Positions 1-13,489 of a stretch of DNA of 64,000 bases are shown here, one piece after another. Position 1 is the stretch's first letter; each line of letters begins with the position of its first letter. The notes under the pieces are model-generated. The model was not told where the DNA came from, did no database searches, and saw only the letters and a program-made list of their open reading frames with translations. Origin of the DNA: Atrichornis clamosus (Eukaryota; Chordata; Aves; Passeriformes; Menuridae); contig WBMZ01011422.1 in the NCBI GenBank assembly GCA_013400975.1, positions 54,091 through 118,090 of the forward strand. The letters run 5' to 3'. The translations under genes and the position numbers were made by a program.

Positions 1-239
1 GCAATGCCCCTCTCTATCACCTGCACAGATAGGATTGCATTTGCCCTTTCCCCAGCTGCATCACACTGACATCTTATGCTGTAATATACAATACAGGTTT
101 TCACAAAACATATTGCACAAATTAACCCAATCCTTTTCTGCAATAAAATAATTGAATTTCTAGACAAAACAAATATTGCAAGTCTTATCTGGACCAAGCC
201 ACAAGCACTAGTGCCTCACTTCTCTCTAAGTTATGAGCC

Positions 240-747
240 TATTTTCCAGCAAAGCGGATTATGTTTAATCCTTAGGTGAATAACCTTGCACTTGGTACCA
301 TGCCATTTCACAACATTTCTACTGCATAATCTTCAAGGTCATCCAATTCTTCTTGCACAGTATCTTGATCTTCCTTTTATTGATGTGTCTCACAACTTTG
401 TGTCAGTAACAAAAGGCTATTTCATTAACAGTCTCTATTTTCTGAGCCAAAGTCACTAACAAAAATATTAAGCAAGATTGGTCCCCAAACTACTCCCTGA
501 TAAAGTCTCACTAACCACCCTCCAGCCTTCCTTCTACAGTATCACTTTCTGCCATCTTCTTGTTACCCAGGTGCTTCTACTACTTTCTAATCCCCATCTT
601 CTCCAGTCTATTTAACTCCCTGTGAATTGTAGCTTTAAATAATTTCTGTTTATTGCATTTCTTTGCCAAGACGATCCGTTATTTCATTACTTAAAGGTAT
701 CATATAAATTTGGCACGATCTCTGAAAACCCTGTGTTGTATTTGGTC
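240..747 (-). mobile_element. Ancient CR1/L3-like LINE fragment, reverse-transcriptase region
   Basis: The reverse complement resembles old sauropsid CR1/L3 LINEs. The minus strand of about 730-600 corresponds to the region before and around the SKAFDTV block. The minus strand of about 560-440 resembles the PQGSxLGPxLFNIFxSDL block (readable as GGGACCAATCTTGCTTAATA). The order of the blocks fits one minus-strand copy. The copy has many substitutions and stops and cannot be active. Both ends are approximate and the assignment rests on pattern memory, not on alignment. Confidence 0.6.
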
Positions 748-754
748 GCTTGCC

Positions 755-1200
755 GAGGTGAACAGCTCTGGCGCAGGCACGTCGTGCAGCGGAGCAGGGG
801 ATTGCAGTGAACGGGGCGAGTTTCTAGAGACAGGGGAGCCACAGAGAGCACCAGCACCAGCTGGGAGCTGGCAGCTCCCTGGACAGCAGCTGCAGAGGTG
901 TAGGTGGGATCGGGAGAGACAGCGGGGGCCTCTGCTCCCACACGAAGTGATCCTGGGGACAGCCGGCGACTGGAGCAGGCCAGCAGGGCGTGGTGCGGCA
1001 GTTCTCAGGAAGGGTGTGCAGGATGGGTGCCTCTCCAGAGGAGGCCATTCCACTGGTCCAGTGGAAGAATCTAAGAACACACCACTCAGCAACTGCTCAG
1101 TCTTTGGAACAGCTAACAGGATATTCTTTGGAACAGCTAACAGGATATTCTTTGGGTGTTTTCCTATTTTGTATTCATTCTTGCTTATTCTCTGCTTGCC
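755..1200. repeat. GC-rich insertion splitting the old LINE
   Basis: The LINE similarity stops near 747 and seems to resume after about 1200. The intervening stretch of about 446 bases is much more GC-rich and is not LINE-like. The 7-mer GCTTGCC occurs at 748-754 and again at 1194-1200, which could be a target-site duplication, although 7 bases is weak evidence. The insert contains a 9-bp inverted repeat with a one-base centre (1048-1066) and an exact 24-bp tandem duplication (1101-1148). Both strands have open frames through much of it, but I recognise no protein. It could be a solo LTR-type or other non-autonomous element, or a retrocopy; its class is unknown. Confidence 0.4.
1101..1155. 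repeat. Exact 24-bp direct tandem duplication
   Basis: Two identical adjacent units, 1101-1124 and 1125-1148, begin TCTTTGGAACAGC and are followed by the first seven bases of a third unit. The period is a multiple of three, so it keeps frame in either strand's open frame. The perfect identity suggests a recent duplication. Confidence 0.95.
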
Positions 1201-1850
1201 AAATTGGTCTATCATCTTGAATATGTACTGAGGTTAGATTAGATGTCTACCTACCCCTGAGATTTCCTGTTGTTTAGCCAAGTGGTGTAAATTCAGATTT
1301 CACAGATTTATTTAAAACCCCCACAAGATTCTTACTTCGACACTAGAATTTCATGTGCAAATTGTAGCAGATTTCTGGGAAACATATATCCAACCCCTCA
1401 GGCATGTCCCAAAGTTTTGTATCCACCTAGAATAAGGTAGTTGTCTCTCCTTCATACCTCAGAGCTACTGTCACCTTTCTTTTGTTAGCCCCCAGTACTG
1501 ACAAGGCTGGGAAAGTATTGGCTTGATCAGGTCCAACCCAATCATCTTTCCTGAACAGAAAGGCAAAGCAGTTTCTTAGTTTTAGAGCTTCACCAATGTC
1601 CCATTCAATTTTAACACAAACATATTGCATAGTGCATCTCCCCCCATCCCCTCACTCTTTCCTCACTTTGTAATTATTTGATTGCAAGATCTTTTTTCTA
1701 TTTGCTTTATTTCCCTTTGCTTTGAGTCCAGCTCAAGCTGGTTTTTGACAGTTCTTACTTTCTCTCTAGGGAGCCATGTGAAATTTTCCTCTTAGTTTTA
1801 AACTTTTGTGCTTATTTAAGCTACTTCATTAATTTAGACCTAGGGCCTAA
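1201..1850 (-). mobile_element. Ancient CR1/L3-like LINE fragment, upstream part
   Basis: This appears to continue the LINE of 240-747 on the far side of the insertion. Stretches around 1226-1270, 1555-1590 and 1675-1800 resemble the more 5' portion of the same old sauropsid LINE read in reverse. The colinear order supports one minus-strand copy, 5' end at higher coordinates. It is degraded beyond coding use and its right edge is uncertain. Confidence 0.4.
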
Positions 1851-4800
1851 AAATTCTATTTCTGTTTTTTTAGGACTTTTTAATGTCAAAAGTGGGAATC
1901 ACCCTCAGGATAAGAGTAATGTTGAGGCTGAGATTGTCCAACAATCATGTTCACTATAGTTTAAACATCCATTCTGAATAAGAATTTTCTAACTTAAATG
2001 CCCCCAAGACTGAGGAGCAGGCAAAACTCCCAGAACAAATCCCATTCATGTGGCTTCACTCCTCATTAAGTATCACATTCTGATATTGTTTCAGTCTTTG
2101 AGGCTGAACAGTTGATTGTCTCCATAATTCATTCTTCCACTTTCTCTCAGTGACCAAGGGGGAGCTCCATGATTACCTGATAAATAAGTATTACATTGTC
2201 TCACATTAAAGACAGGAATGCCTCCCAGGGATCCCACATAATGACCAACAATAACAAAAGATGACAACAATAACAAAAGATGACTTTTCCCTACTAAATG
2301 CATACTGGAAGAGATAGAAAAAACAGAAGACAAAAGGTTACAGTTATTGCTTGCTCACTAGTTCTGCTTAAATGTTTGGGAGCTCACACCCTTTACCATG
2401 ACTCATTAGCAATTTCCCTTCCAGATACACTGGACAAAATGGACAAAGAGCTATTTATGTCAAAGTGAATCCCTGTTCTCAGAGAGCTTCTGACCCTGCA
2501 TTGCACTGAAGCAAAGAGGTCTCCATTTAGCCAGGGAGCCTGGAACAGACCCTATGGCTGCCATCTATCGGCATGCAAACCTGAGCTCTGGCAGCTCTCC
2601 ATCACTTCCAGTGGGCAACAGCTCCAAGGGCAGAGTTAAACTGTCTCATACCTTGTGGTGTCCCAGGTTCTCAGTCTGCTCTTCTTCAGGCTCCTCTGGA
2701 ACAATGAATTCAGAGGAGATTGTTTTGCAACAGCAAATGTTTCTTCTGACAACTCACATTATAGAGTAAGCAGGACACCAAAACTGAGCAGTACTTTGTT
2801 CCACTATTCAGTATCCAAAACCTGTATTTGAGAAATGAGGAAAGTGGGTAGCATTTATATCTAAATGAAGGATAGAATTCCCCCTCTCATATGCCCTCAG
2901 AAGAGAAGGGAAAATGTGCCACAGAGACATCTGGATGGTTTTCAGGACTTGAGTGCTTTCCATCTGGGACCATAAATAAAAAAGTAGCACTGCAAGAATT
3001 TTCCATTTCTAGACCAGACAATAAAATTACCTACTCCCAGAGCCATTAGATGCCAGAACAGAAAAAGTAACAACTTCATTTTAAATAATCATTGATCAAA
3101 ATTGAGCTGCATCTGGATGTGACAGTAGCTAGGACAGATTTGGTAGTGCATGCCTGCAGGTCAGTCAACTAGAACATGCTCTTCCACAACTACAAACGGC
3201 ACATCCAACATGAAATTCTGACACGTGTGCAGGCACAAAGCTGAGATGCAGCAAGTTAACCTAGGCCTCATCCTGTTGCCATGTGCCCAGCAGAGTCCTG
3301 CCCGAGTGTCCCAGGAGACAGCTGGTTGGCATTTCCACTTGCAGGAACCTGCTATGCTTCTCAAAAGACATATGCACTCCAATAGAGCAGGAGAAAGCAG
3401 CTGACATTGAAACTCTGGCAAGAGCCTATTGTTATACTGGCCAAATCCAAACATTTGCTCAAAAATCCAAACAAAGCAAACCAAAATTCCCACTGCGGTC
3501 AAGTGGACTCTTGTATAAACATGGCTAACCAAGGTCTTTCAAACAGTGACTATTCTCCTCTTAGACCTCTGACCTATTTCTGGAAGCACTTCTATAATTA
3601 ATACTAATGAATTAGAATTAATACTACTACTAAGACTGATGTTTTAGAAGCTGCCTGGGCAATATGGATGCCCATACCTTTCTATTTTTAATGGGAACTC
3701 AGCATCCAGATATCTTAAAATTACTTTCTGTTTCCACATAGCACATAAACCCCCTTCCCTGATAATATGCCATAACTGATTGGCACAGTCCTGGCATGGA
3801 GACCAGGGTGTTGAACCTCCCTCTGAAGCAAAAAGGTTTCTCCAGGCCTGCTCCAGGCAAAGAGGACTGGAGTGGGAACTGCCATTCCCAAGAAGCTGGA
3901 GAAGAACAGCATTCCGCAGCACTGACAGTGGCACATGCCCTTGCTGGCCCAACACACACACTCTCAAGCTGGAGAACATGTTTAATGAGCCACTGTACCA
4001 GCTAATGCAAAGGTTTTATACCAGATAAAACAAGGGGTAAATGCATGTTTAAATGAAAAATATTCTCTTCTATATTAACATGCACGATTTCACTGTAGAG
4101 GGTGATTTACATTTATTGCTTGAAGAGTACTACATATTTCTTGCAAAATACACATTTCATAAAAGCCAAGAATCATTTAGAAATTGTTTAGAAAAACATC
4201 TCCCTTGAAACTATGTAGAGTATTTCAGGGTAATCGCACCTTCATCATTTGTTCCTCATCTTTAGGGTAGACTGGCCAGCTCAGGATTCCCATACTTCAT
4301 CATCAAACTATCCTCAGTTCCAGTGGTGAAATGTCAAGTCCTCAGGCATCTTGTATTGCAGCTTCCTTCCTTTGCAAAATTTCCTTACTTTCCTTACTCC
4401 TTCCTAGCTGACCTCCTCTGAACACAGCCAGAGCAGGAATTAAAGCAAAACCCTGCAAAGTAACTAGAGCAAGTCTATGATCTAACATAAGATTTCAATT
4501 CGTGTTTTTCATTCTTCATACAATCCAGTTCTGATTAAAAATGGACAAAAAACATATTACAGTCCACCACCAGTGGCTTGGGGACAGAGTGGATTAATTA
4601 CCATAAATGTTCTTCTAAACAGATTTCACAGTCTGGCACCACCAGGTCACTGAGGTAGTTTCCAAGGCTTGAACACCATAAAGTTTTGCCTCTAGGGCAA
4701 CACGTGGTTCCTGGCAGAAGCAGCACTGATGTTTATGCTGCTGTCACTGCACTTAGGAAATTGTCCTTCACCCATGTAGTATTGGCCTTGTCTTAAGAGA

Positions 4801-7800
4801 GGATGTAATTTCCCAGCTGTAATCTCCATAAGCATTTCTAAGTGGTACTTTGATGCCTTGTCTGTAAGTACTGATGCCAAAGAACAACTCAAATTAAGAG
4901 ATAATGGGGCAAACACTGGCCTATATATTGAATTCCTTTCTTTTTCTTGCAGAGTAGCAGAGTAGGCTGCACACAAAAAGAGTTCTGCATCACAAGTAAA
5001 TCATCAACAAAAAGCACCACAGTCACACTCTTACAGTAATCTCTCGAGGTTCAGTGTGCCACTGCTGCTACACAACTGCCTGGAAGGTGAAAAATTCAAA
5101 AGTCTCCTTTCACAACAAACTGCTTCCCTCTCTAACTTCACATATGTTTGCACAGACTGCCACTCTTCCTAAATTTAATTTGGAGTTAATTATTGGATAC
5201 TTCCAAAAAAAAACCCATAAAAACCATTCAAGAAAAAAAGTCATCAAGGTTAATACAATCTCCATCTGAAGGTGCAACTCACCTGAACTTCAACTGAAGT
5301 AATTACTAACAAACGAGATAGGAAGGATGCTACCTCTTCAGTGCTGGAAATACTTGGCATTTTTCAGGAATGGTTAAAAAATGAGCCAAGACCAAAAGCT
5401 ATAGCAGCTTGCAAGATCAATCTCCACAGCTCTGCCATTTTACACAACGGGGGGAGTCATTATAAGACGACCAGACTAAATCTGCTCCCTTCACTTCTAC
5501 TAAACCAAAGAGAAAGTGCCCCAAAATTATAACCCTTGGATTCAGCTATGAAAGAAAGTGTAGGGAGGTCTTGGCTTTAGTAATTGAAGGGACTTAATAT
5601 GCTAAGACTACATGAAGAAGTGGCCACAGGACCTGGGCAGTTTATTGCTCCCCTCCCACTCTCTTCCAGCGTATACATGAAGCAGCAGGTATTAACGGTT
5701 ATCAATTTCCACCTAAAAAAAGCAATAAAGGGTAGTAATATCTGTAAGAGCTTATCCATAAAGGAATATTTCAAAATCAACTAAGAATCTATTTCTGAAG
5801 TACAACAGCTATGTTGCTTTCACTCCCCATCTGCACAGTCCCCTTTCACATTAAGAATTCCTCTTTGCAGTTAAGCGTCTGAAGTGATTACGCCTAAACC
5901 ACATGACAGCCTTCTTGGTGTGGAAAAAGAGTGTTGATCGTGGCAGGGGCAGACTTGTGGCTTCAAGCCCACGATTCCCAGCTAGCTGTCTGAACCAATA
6001 AACCTGAGAAGAAGCCTTTCTCCTGCATCAAAAACATAAGCAGCAATGGACCTACTGCGTGCCCCCTAGAAATTGCTGTCATGTACATGCATATAAACGC
6101 AGGGGTCAAATTATCTCTCTCAAGGTGATGCAGAGATTTCATTACTTTGAAAATGATAGAATCCAGTGGAGGTGAATCCTTATTAGATGGAGTGGTCAAG
6201 TGAAACACATTGTTTTATTCATGATGAGATCGTGACTGCATTATCAAAAATGCCTAAATGAGGTTTCAACTCAGCATTTTTCCTAACTGTGATGCTCTGG
6301 TTTAAACTGGGTCTCCTGTTTGTTTTCCAGACCTTCCCTCTTTCAACCTCTGAAAATGAAGCCAGCCAATTGCATACCTGGATGCTTTTGATTTGATGAT
6401 TCAGTGCTGAGGACACACACCTGAACCATACAGTCCTGGTGTGAAGTCATAGATATTTTGGGGCCAGTTGGGTCTGATATAGTAAAATGGCACCAGGCTT
6501 ACTTACCAGGACACAGGGAATGAACTGAGGAAACTGGAAATCTAGAACAGAAACCTGGGAATTGGGGCTTCCACATTGCAGTCTTTCCTGCAGCTTACCT
6601 CATCAATGACGCTCAGCTGATCACAGAGTTCTTCAACGTCACTGTTTTCTCAGCTGACTCACAAGAGTGTTAGGAAACTTGAGTAAATTATGTGCTCAGT
6701 GATACACAAAATAGCTCTGGAGGGTTTCCAGAGCCACCTGGAACACTCAGGCCTTCCAAAGTCTTAGAAAGCATCAAGAAATGATGTATATTGTATGTAA
6801 AAACTTGCGTGTTTTTCTTTCGCAGTGTGATGACTCAGTAGAGCTTGGGTTAAGTAGGAGAGCTGTGGAGTCATTTAAATGCCTCCCTTTGGCACTCTGC
6901 ACAAGCCCTCTGGTCCCCCGGTGCTTCTCCCCTTCTGCACCCCGCCACACACACTCTGCAATTCACATTAGCACTTGGAAGTTCAGTGTTGTTTGAACTC
7001 CAAACATCTGCCACCAAATTATTTCACTCTCCCAGTTCACTGAGCAGACATTCTGCATCACTGAACTACAGAGTTTATCCACTGACAACAGGCTGATCGT
7101 CGCAGCGCCAACCTTTCACAGCTAAAGTGCACTTATGTGAGGGGAACCACTCAGAGCACGCTGCAAAAAAAAGAAAGAGGATGGTTCTTCTGATAAATAC
7201 AGAGAGTTTCTTCCCTTCCCCAGCTGAAACAGACCCTCAAAGCAGGTATCTGATACAGTAAGTGGTCCATTAAATTGAGCCAGCCACTGAACGACAGTGA
7301 AATGCCTTCGGCAGGCACAGATGTGCCCGTTGTGTATGCAACAAATTGATTAAGGTCCATGCTGTCACAAGGAAGAGTCAATCAATCCAGAAGGGCTGGT
7401 TGCTAATTTCTAGCCAGGAGGAAGCTTCCCCGCTGCGCAGGGGATTATGCAAGCCTGAATCTGCAGGCATGCTTTGCCTTAGCTCCTTTGGCAGAGCGAC
7501 GGGTGGATGGATACTGCTTTTAAGTGTCCCTTTACTGATTTAAATTAGAGGAAAAAAAATCTAAAGTGCTCACGACATCTACATGAATGCAAAATGAATT
7601 CATCATGATTGGCATTATTACAATGAACAGCAAATCCCTTCATAATGGCAGCACATTTAAGGAGTAAATGTGCTGGATCCCCTGTCTAGAAAAGTGATAA
7701 TAAGGAAATGGTCACGTCACATATATTTAAGAGGAAGTCAGCTACTGGCAAACTGCTGCTTCAAAGACTCAGAAGAGAAATACAAATGCTTGTGTTTTTC

Positions 7801-10800
7801 AGCACCTCAGCTACGCAATTATTGTTGCTCTGTACTAATGGATCTTCTTCCGTCTCTGAATCTGACCCATGTAGACCATTTTACGGTGCTGAAACATTCC
7901 CTGTAGGATACTTTCTACTGCCATATCCAACCCAATTTTCAGACATCTGAAAAGAGAGTCTTTCAACCATTTCCTCAGAAAATTTTACACATTCTCAGAA
8001 AGGTTAAGGGTTGGAACACGCACCTGTAACTGAACCGAAATCTCATTTCTCTGTTCATCTACAATGAGGATTAGATCTGAAAGACATCTAAGGCACAAAA
8101 GTTTTATTTCTACTGTTACATCAAACAATCCAGCAAAGAGCAAATTCATTTCACTGAAGTCAAAGCACTGGTTAGTATGAAGCTCACCTAAGTGCAAAAA
8201 AGTGCAAAGGGAGTGTACAAGTGTGCATGTATAGACCAGTAAAGCCAGAAACATTTTCTGGGACAAATATCCAGACTTCCCCTACAAATGCCATATCTAT
8301 GACAGTCATCAATGGCTGTAACCAAGTCATACCACCAGTAGAACTTGTTTCAGTATTTGGCAATTCCCTTTTTCCACATCCTTGTGATCGAAGATTAAAA
8401 GCATCTCAGGTAGCTAACTATTCATCACAACAACACAGGGCAAAAATACCCAACAGGAAGCAGAGCACTCAGGAATTGTTGAAGGAAATGAGTGCAGTGC
8501 CACTGAAAAACACGCATTGTATTGGTCAATGCCAATTTTGGCTTAGTGCCTTCAGCACATTATCGAAATCAGAAGCTCTGTGGCCCTCCCCACACAGGAC
8601 ATGAAGTCAGCTCTCCTGTGAGCCACTTTGAGCTTATTGAATACCCATAACCCACAATAAAACATCTCTTTTTCCTACTCCTCTTATGTTGTCCCTTACC
8701 TTCTCCCTGGCATACAAAACTCCTTTTTTAATACAGACAGGCCACAGCAGGGTGATGGAGTTACATTGTAAGCTTGCCCTATAAACTGAAAAAAAGCTAG
8801 AAACCCTACTTTTTTGTCCTTGAAATGAGAAGAACTATTTGCTGGTGCTGTTTTAAGACAATTCTCCTGAGACTGCTTTGACAGCAAAAGCATTTATAAG
8901 TTTGGCAATTTTATTTAAAAAATTAAAAGCTCAGTTGTTAGGAACAAATAGGCTTGTGCTCTCATACACAAAAGCAATCTCTGTAATAAAATGTCATTAA
9001 GGTTCTGTGAAAGCTAGTGGCATTCATGTTTTAAGTTGCTTTTGGAAATAGATTACTAGGAAGAAGTTGTTCTTATGTACTGTAATGTGTATGGTTAAAA
9101 TGTGACTCCATTTGCAACCAATTTCACAAGAACTTGGTAAACTAACTTGAAAACACTTCATATTTGTCAGAGGGTGCTAATAAAAAAAGACTCATTCAGC
9201 AGTTCTGCTTTTGTGCTTTCACTTTGCTTCAACATAAATGTTTTTGTAGAAAATTGTTGCACTCCACTCAATCTGTATATCAGGTCCAAAAAGACACTGA
9301 TGTATGTTTCTGAGAACGGAACCAGAAAGCAACCAAGAAATTCATTTGCAGGCTGTGGAATGGCTGCTATTGCTCAATAATATACAAAATTACTGCTAGA
9401 GTGAATTATGGGAAGGGTATCCTGCTTGGTGTTTTTTCTGCTGTCTTCCAAAGCCAGTATGAAACAAAATAACATGTCACACAGTTCTCTCATCATGTTC
9501 TCAAATACAGCCAAGAAGCTGCCCTATTCCATTTCTGAAGACCCAAGTGAGTGGGAAGAACCTGAGCCAGGCTTTCCTCTACACCTTGGCAGAGGCTGAC
9601 ACTGACCTCTCCAGAAATGGCCTAAGTGCCCAGCTAAGCACAAACTGTGAGGCTTCCACTTTGAGATATATTTCTCCTGTCATCTGTGCCCAGCTTTTGG
9701 ATGTGGAGGGAGAATCTTAAAATTCTTAGGCTTTGGTAAGACTATCTTTGCAGGACACAGTTTTCCCTCTTTCAGAGACCAGCTCCACTACGGAGGCAAA
9801 TGAAGTGCAGGCAAGAGAGGCTCCTTCCTAAGTGCAACAAAAAAAAATGCACAATGCCAGACTTCACCACAGATAGGCACCAAGAGTGGCATGTCACACT
9901 AAAACTGCAAATGTTACAGCGTCAAACTGTGAAAAAGAAAGTTATCGGAAACTCTTAGCAAAAAATGTCACTTGGAAATCCTACCAAGTATTCAAGTTGG
10001 ATGTCAAATTACAGTAATCTGAAAAGTTCTGTCTTTCAGACACAAGAATATTCTACAGTATTACAATCCAACTACAAAGGTGGCTGAGTGCCCATTTTGC
10101 ACATTTCCCCCCATATCTATCTCACTGTGACAGTAAAACCAGTGGGGGGAAAAGAACACTAGGCATGTATTCTTCCAATATTGGACTTTCCTCTGCTTTG
10201 TAACATACAAGCAGGCAGTAAAACACTGACAGGAGAACATCCAACGATACACAAGACACAGATAATAAAAGTACTGTCTCCAAAGGGCTTGACAGGCAAA
10301 AAAGTGATACCATGAAAGCCATGAAAAGGGTTAAACTCAAAATGGACCAGGGTGGTGTGTGTACCAGTGTACCTCACAGAGGACCCTGAGAGCAGAAGGC
10401 AGTCAGGAAGTTTGCTACCTTACCTGTCTTATGAGACAGTTCACCCCGTCCCATTCTGCATTACCAAGCAACCACTCTTCTGGTTTTGACCAAGCTAGAA
10501 TGCATTTGAAGAGGTATCTCAAACCCCGTGTCACATGCAGAGATCTTGCTGGATGGGTATGCTTTGGCTGAACAAAGGTTATGGGTCCAGTGCAGCAGCA
10601 CCAGATGAAATTCCCAGCCTTGACTTCTGAGGATGCCAGGAGGGATGATCTGATAGTGCCTTCTAAGAGTAAAGTGGTAACTCCCTGAAATCATGCTATT
10701 TGCCTTTACTAACTTCTTTGTGACTGAAATCCAGTGGAGCCTTTGCACTTTCTTAATTCTATGGAAGCATTACGTAACAAACAGCAGTGGAATTAATTTG

Positions 10801-13489
10801 CCTCAGCATTGAAATAATAAGTTAAGCCATAAATAACACTTCAGTTTTCAAGCAGATGATGAAGCAATGTATACAGCTTTCAGAAGAAAGAAACGTGCTC
10901 AATGTTTTTGTTTACTAACTAAAGTGGAATGCTATCTCTGCTGACACTGACTGACCTGGTTTACATACATTGAAGATGCAATTGCATTTGGCAAGTGAGA
11001 CTTTTGTAAAAAGAGACATAACAGCAATATTTTAGGAGGAAGTAAGTGAGAACGTCTGAAATCTGGAACTGATGTTTAGGAGTAGTGAGAAGCTATACTG
11101 GCTATCAATTCCTTCCACTCTTACCAGTGAAACCCTCCAATCATCAGTCTTCGATATTTAATCTCAGTTTTAACAAAGAGATGATGAACAGATACAACAG
11201 TATAACTGAGATTCTGTTATGCCTGCAACTGGCTAAAAGAAAGTAATCAAGTACTGTGAGGCCAGAAGAGCTCTTTCCATGATTTCCCTCTCCAGAAGTC
11301 TGAAAATCCTATTTGCAAGTCCACTGAGACAGAGCAGTATATTAAAAATCTTTTAAAAGAGTTGGTGTTTTTCAGTTATACAACTGTTTCACTTAACTGA
11401 TAACCCATCATGGCCTTTAAGAAAGGTGTTCTGGGGAAAAAGAGAAACTATTCCTCTCTTTTGCCCAAGAAATGTAACTGTGGCACTAACAAGAGGACTG
11501 CAAACCCTCCTCCGCTCACCTCAGAGCTCTGCTACCTTATCACTAACATGCTTATCTGTTTGGACTGTAAGATATTTAAGTTAAACAAGATATGTTTCAA
11601 AAAGCATTTCTTTGGCATAGGGACAACCTTGTGCTCTAAGTTTTCATCAAGTCCACCAAAGCAATGTTCTCAGGCACGCCACCCTCCCCCTGGCTCAAAC
11701 CATAAATTAAAAACATTGAACACACGATACCTTGCACAAATACCTTAGGACATGACAAGAGCAAGCAGCAGAAATAAAAGCATTATGAGTCTGCAATTTA
11801 TTGCACCACTTCAATCTATGGTTGTATAAGAATAATAAACATAATGTTACAACTTGGTGCTATCTAGCTCATATGCAAACTGCATCAAAATCTAACTCCT
11901 AACTGCAGCTCACTCCACTGTGCTGAGCAAATTTTCAACCTACATAAATTTGAAGTAACCCTTGCCTACCCCTATTTCTGCATATTATCTGAAAGGTAAA
12001 TGAGATATCAAGTAACCAAGAGGATAAGCATTGTTTAATGTATTTATTTTAATGCTAAAGCAGTTAAACACACAACTTGTATGCAAGAGATGCCCTGGGG
12101 TTTAACACTACTGCATTCTATCACATGAGTGCCTTTCTGGTAAAAATCAATAGTGACATTGAAGACTCTACCATCTGACATATCTCCCTTTTTGGGGTAG
12201 AGTTAACTTGTGGTTTTAACTTTAAAAATATTTGTAGACAGTGGCAGAGCTTGCTATGGAAAGGTTAACATAGGAAGATATGGACTGGACCCTGTTGTTG
12301 TTTGCACACTTAGGCCGGTGACAGGGATCCCTGACCCATAACTGAGATTCCTCCACAGACTAGCAGTGCTGATAATAAATACCAGCTGGTTTTTCTCTGT
12401 GGCACTGGTCAGCATCTCCCATGTTTTATGAAGCAGCAGGAGGCCACACCTCACAGCCCATGCTGGAAGGGGGGAACTCCCCGGCTTTCCATGCCCTGAA
12501 CATTTCAAGAGGATGTTTACAAGTAGCACAACAGGCAAAATCAAAACATATGGTGGACAGATGTGAGAAGAGTCAGGAAGGGGAAAGCTGCCTGGAAATG
12601 TTTTTAGCAGTGTCACTCTCTGGCTCACCCAAAAACACCCCACAGCCATCAGCAAGGAGTGGAAGAAGTCTTGTGTAACCATAAAAAACATACGCATTGT
12701 CTACGTACCAGAAAGGCGTGAATTTTCACAAGCTACAACCAAACCAACAGCACGCCTTTCCATTCCTCTGTATTCCCATTTCCCGCCCCTTCAGAACACA
12801 ACAGGCCATATATGATGGAATACCTGTACTCCATCACAAGGGGTGCAGACCTTGCCCCATAGGAGCTGGAGCACTGCACAAACAGCCCTTAATCTGAGAT
12901 GACCTCTGGACAATTATTATCCACATGTTACAGATGGAGAAAGAGACACAGATGGTCACACTTACTGTTCTACAGGAGGAAGTCACTGATCTAAGGAGGG
13001 ATGCCAGAGGAACCACCTACCTACCCATCCTCAGCTGCTCTGACCACTGCTTCAGACTCCCTGAGGCTGAATCCAGGATTCAGAATCCTGGGATTTTGCT
13101 GCTGATGTACAACATCTGGACAAAGGACGTTGCGCACAGGTTATCCACTAGCTACCAGAAAATAAGTATATGTCTTTTAAATGAAATCGACTCCTGCATG
13201 CTCTCACCAGACAGGAGACGATAATTTATTTCTTTAGTACAAAAACTTGTATCTATCACCCTAGCAGACTCCTGCATTATGACCCCCAAGCTAATCTTAT
13301 TAAGAGAGAGGTTACTGGGGTCTTTGTTGGTGAACAGCACATTAATAAGATCTCCTTGAAATAATCCCATCTCTAACATGCAGGGAAAATTACATTTTCC
13401 AGTGTAATTGCTATGTCAGTAAAAAATCTGAAGTCCTTCATTAATTGCTTTTCTTCAAATTCCAACAGCTTCTTCCCAAGCAGTAAAAC
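1851..13489. other. Non-coding AT-leaning sequence
   Basis: I see no gene here. Open frames are at most about 130 codons and overlap on both strands. Minor structure includes a two-copy imperfect repeat of a 19-20 base unit (2241-2279), a 5-base-loop hairpin (7649-7675) and scattered homopolymer runs. No recognisable LTR, tRNA-like or CR1 3' end was found. Confidence 0.7.
7649..7675. repeat. Perfect 11-bp inverted repeat with 5-base loop
   Basis: CAGCACATTTA (7649-7659) is followed by AGGAG and then TAAATGTGCTG (7665-7675), its exact reverse complement. The flank at about 7590-7620 holds an ATGCAAAAT octamer-like motif and the palindrome ATGAATTCAT, so the neighbourhood could be a regulatory element. 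That is inference; the symmetry is directly visible. Confidence 0.85.

Noticed and set aside
700..1231. Overlapping open frames on both strands (171 and 173 codons)
   Set aside because: Both reflect the GC-rich insertion and its in-frame 24-bp duplication; neither resembles a known protein.
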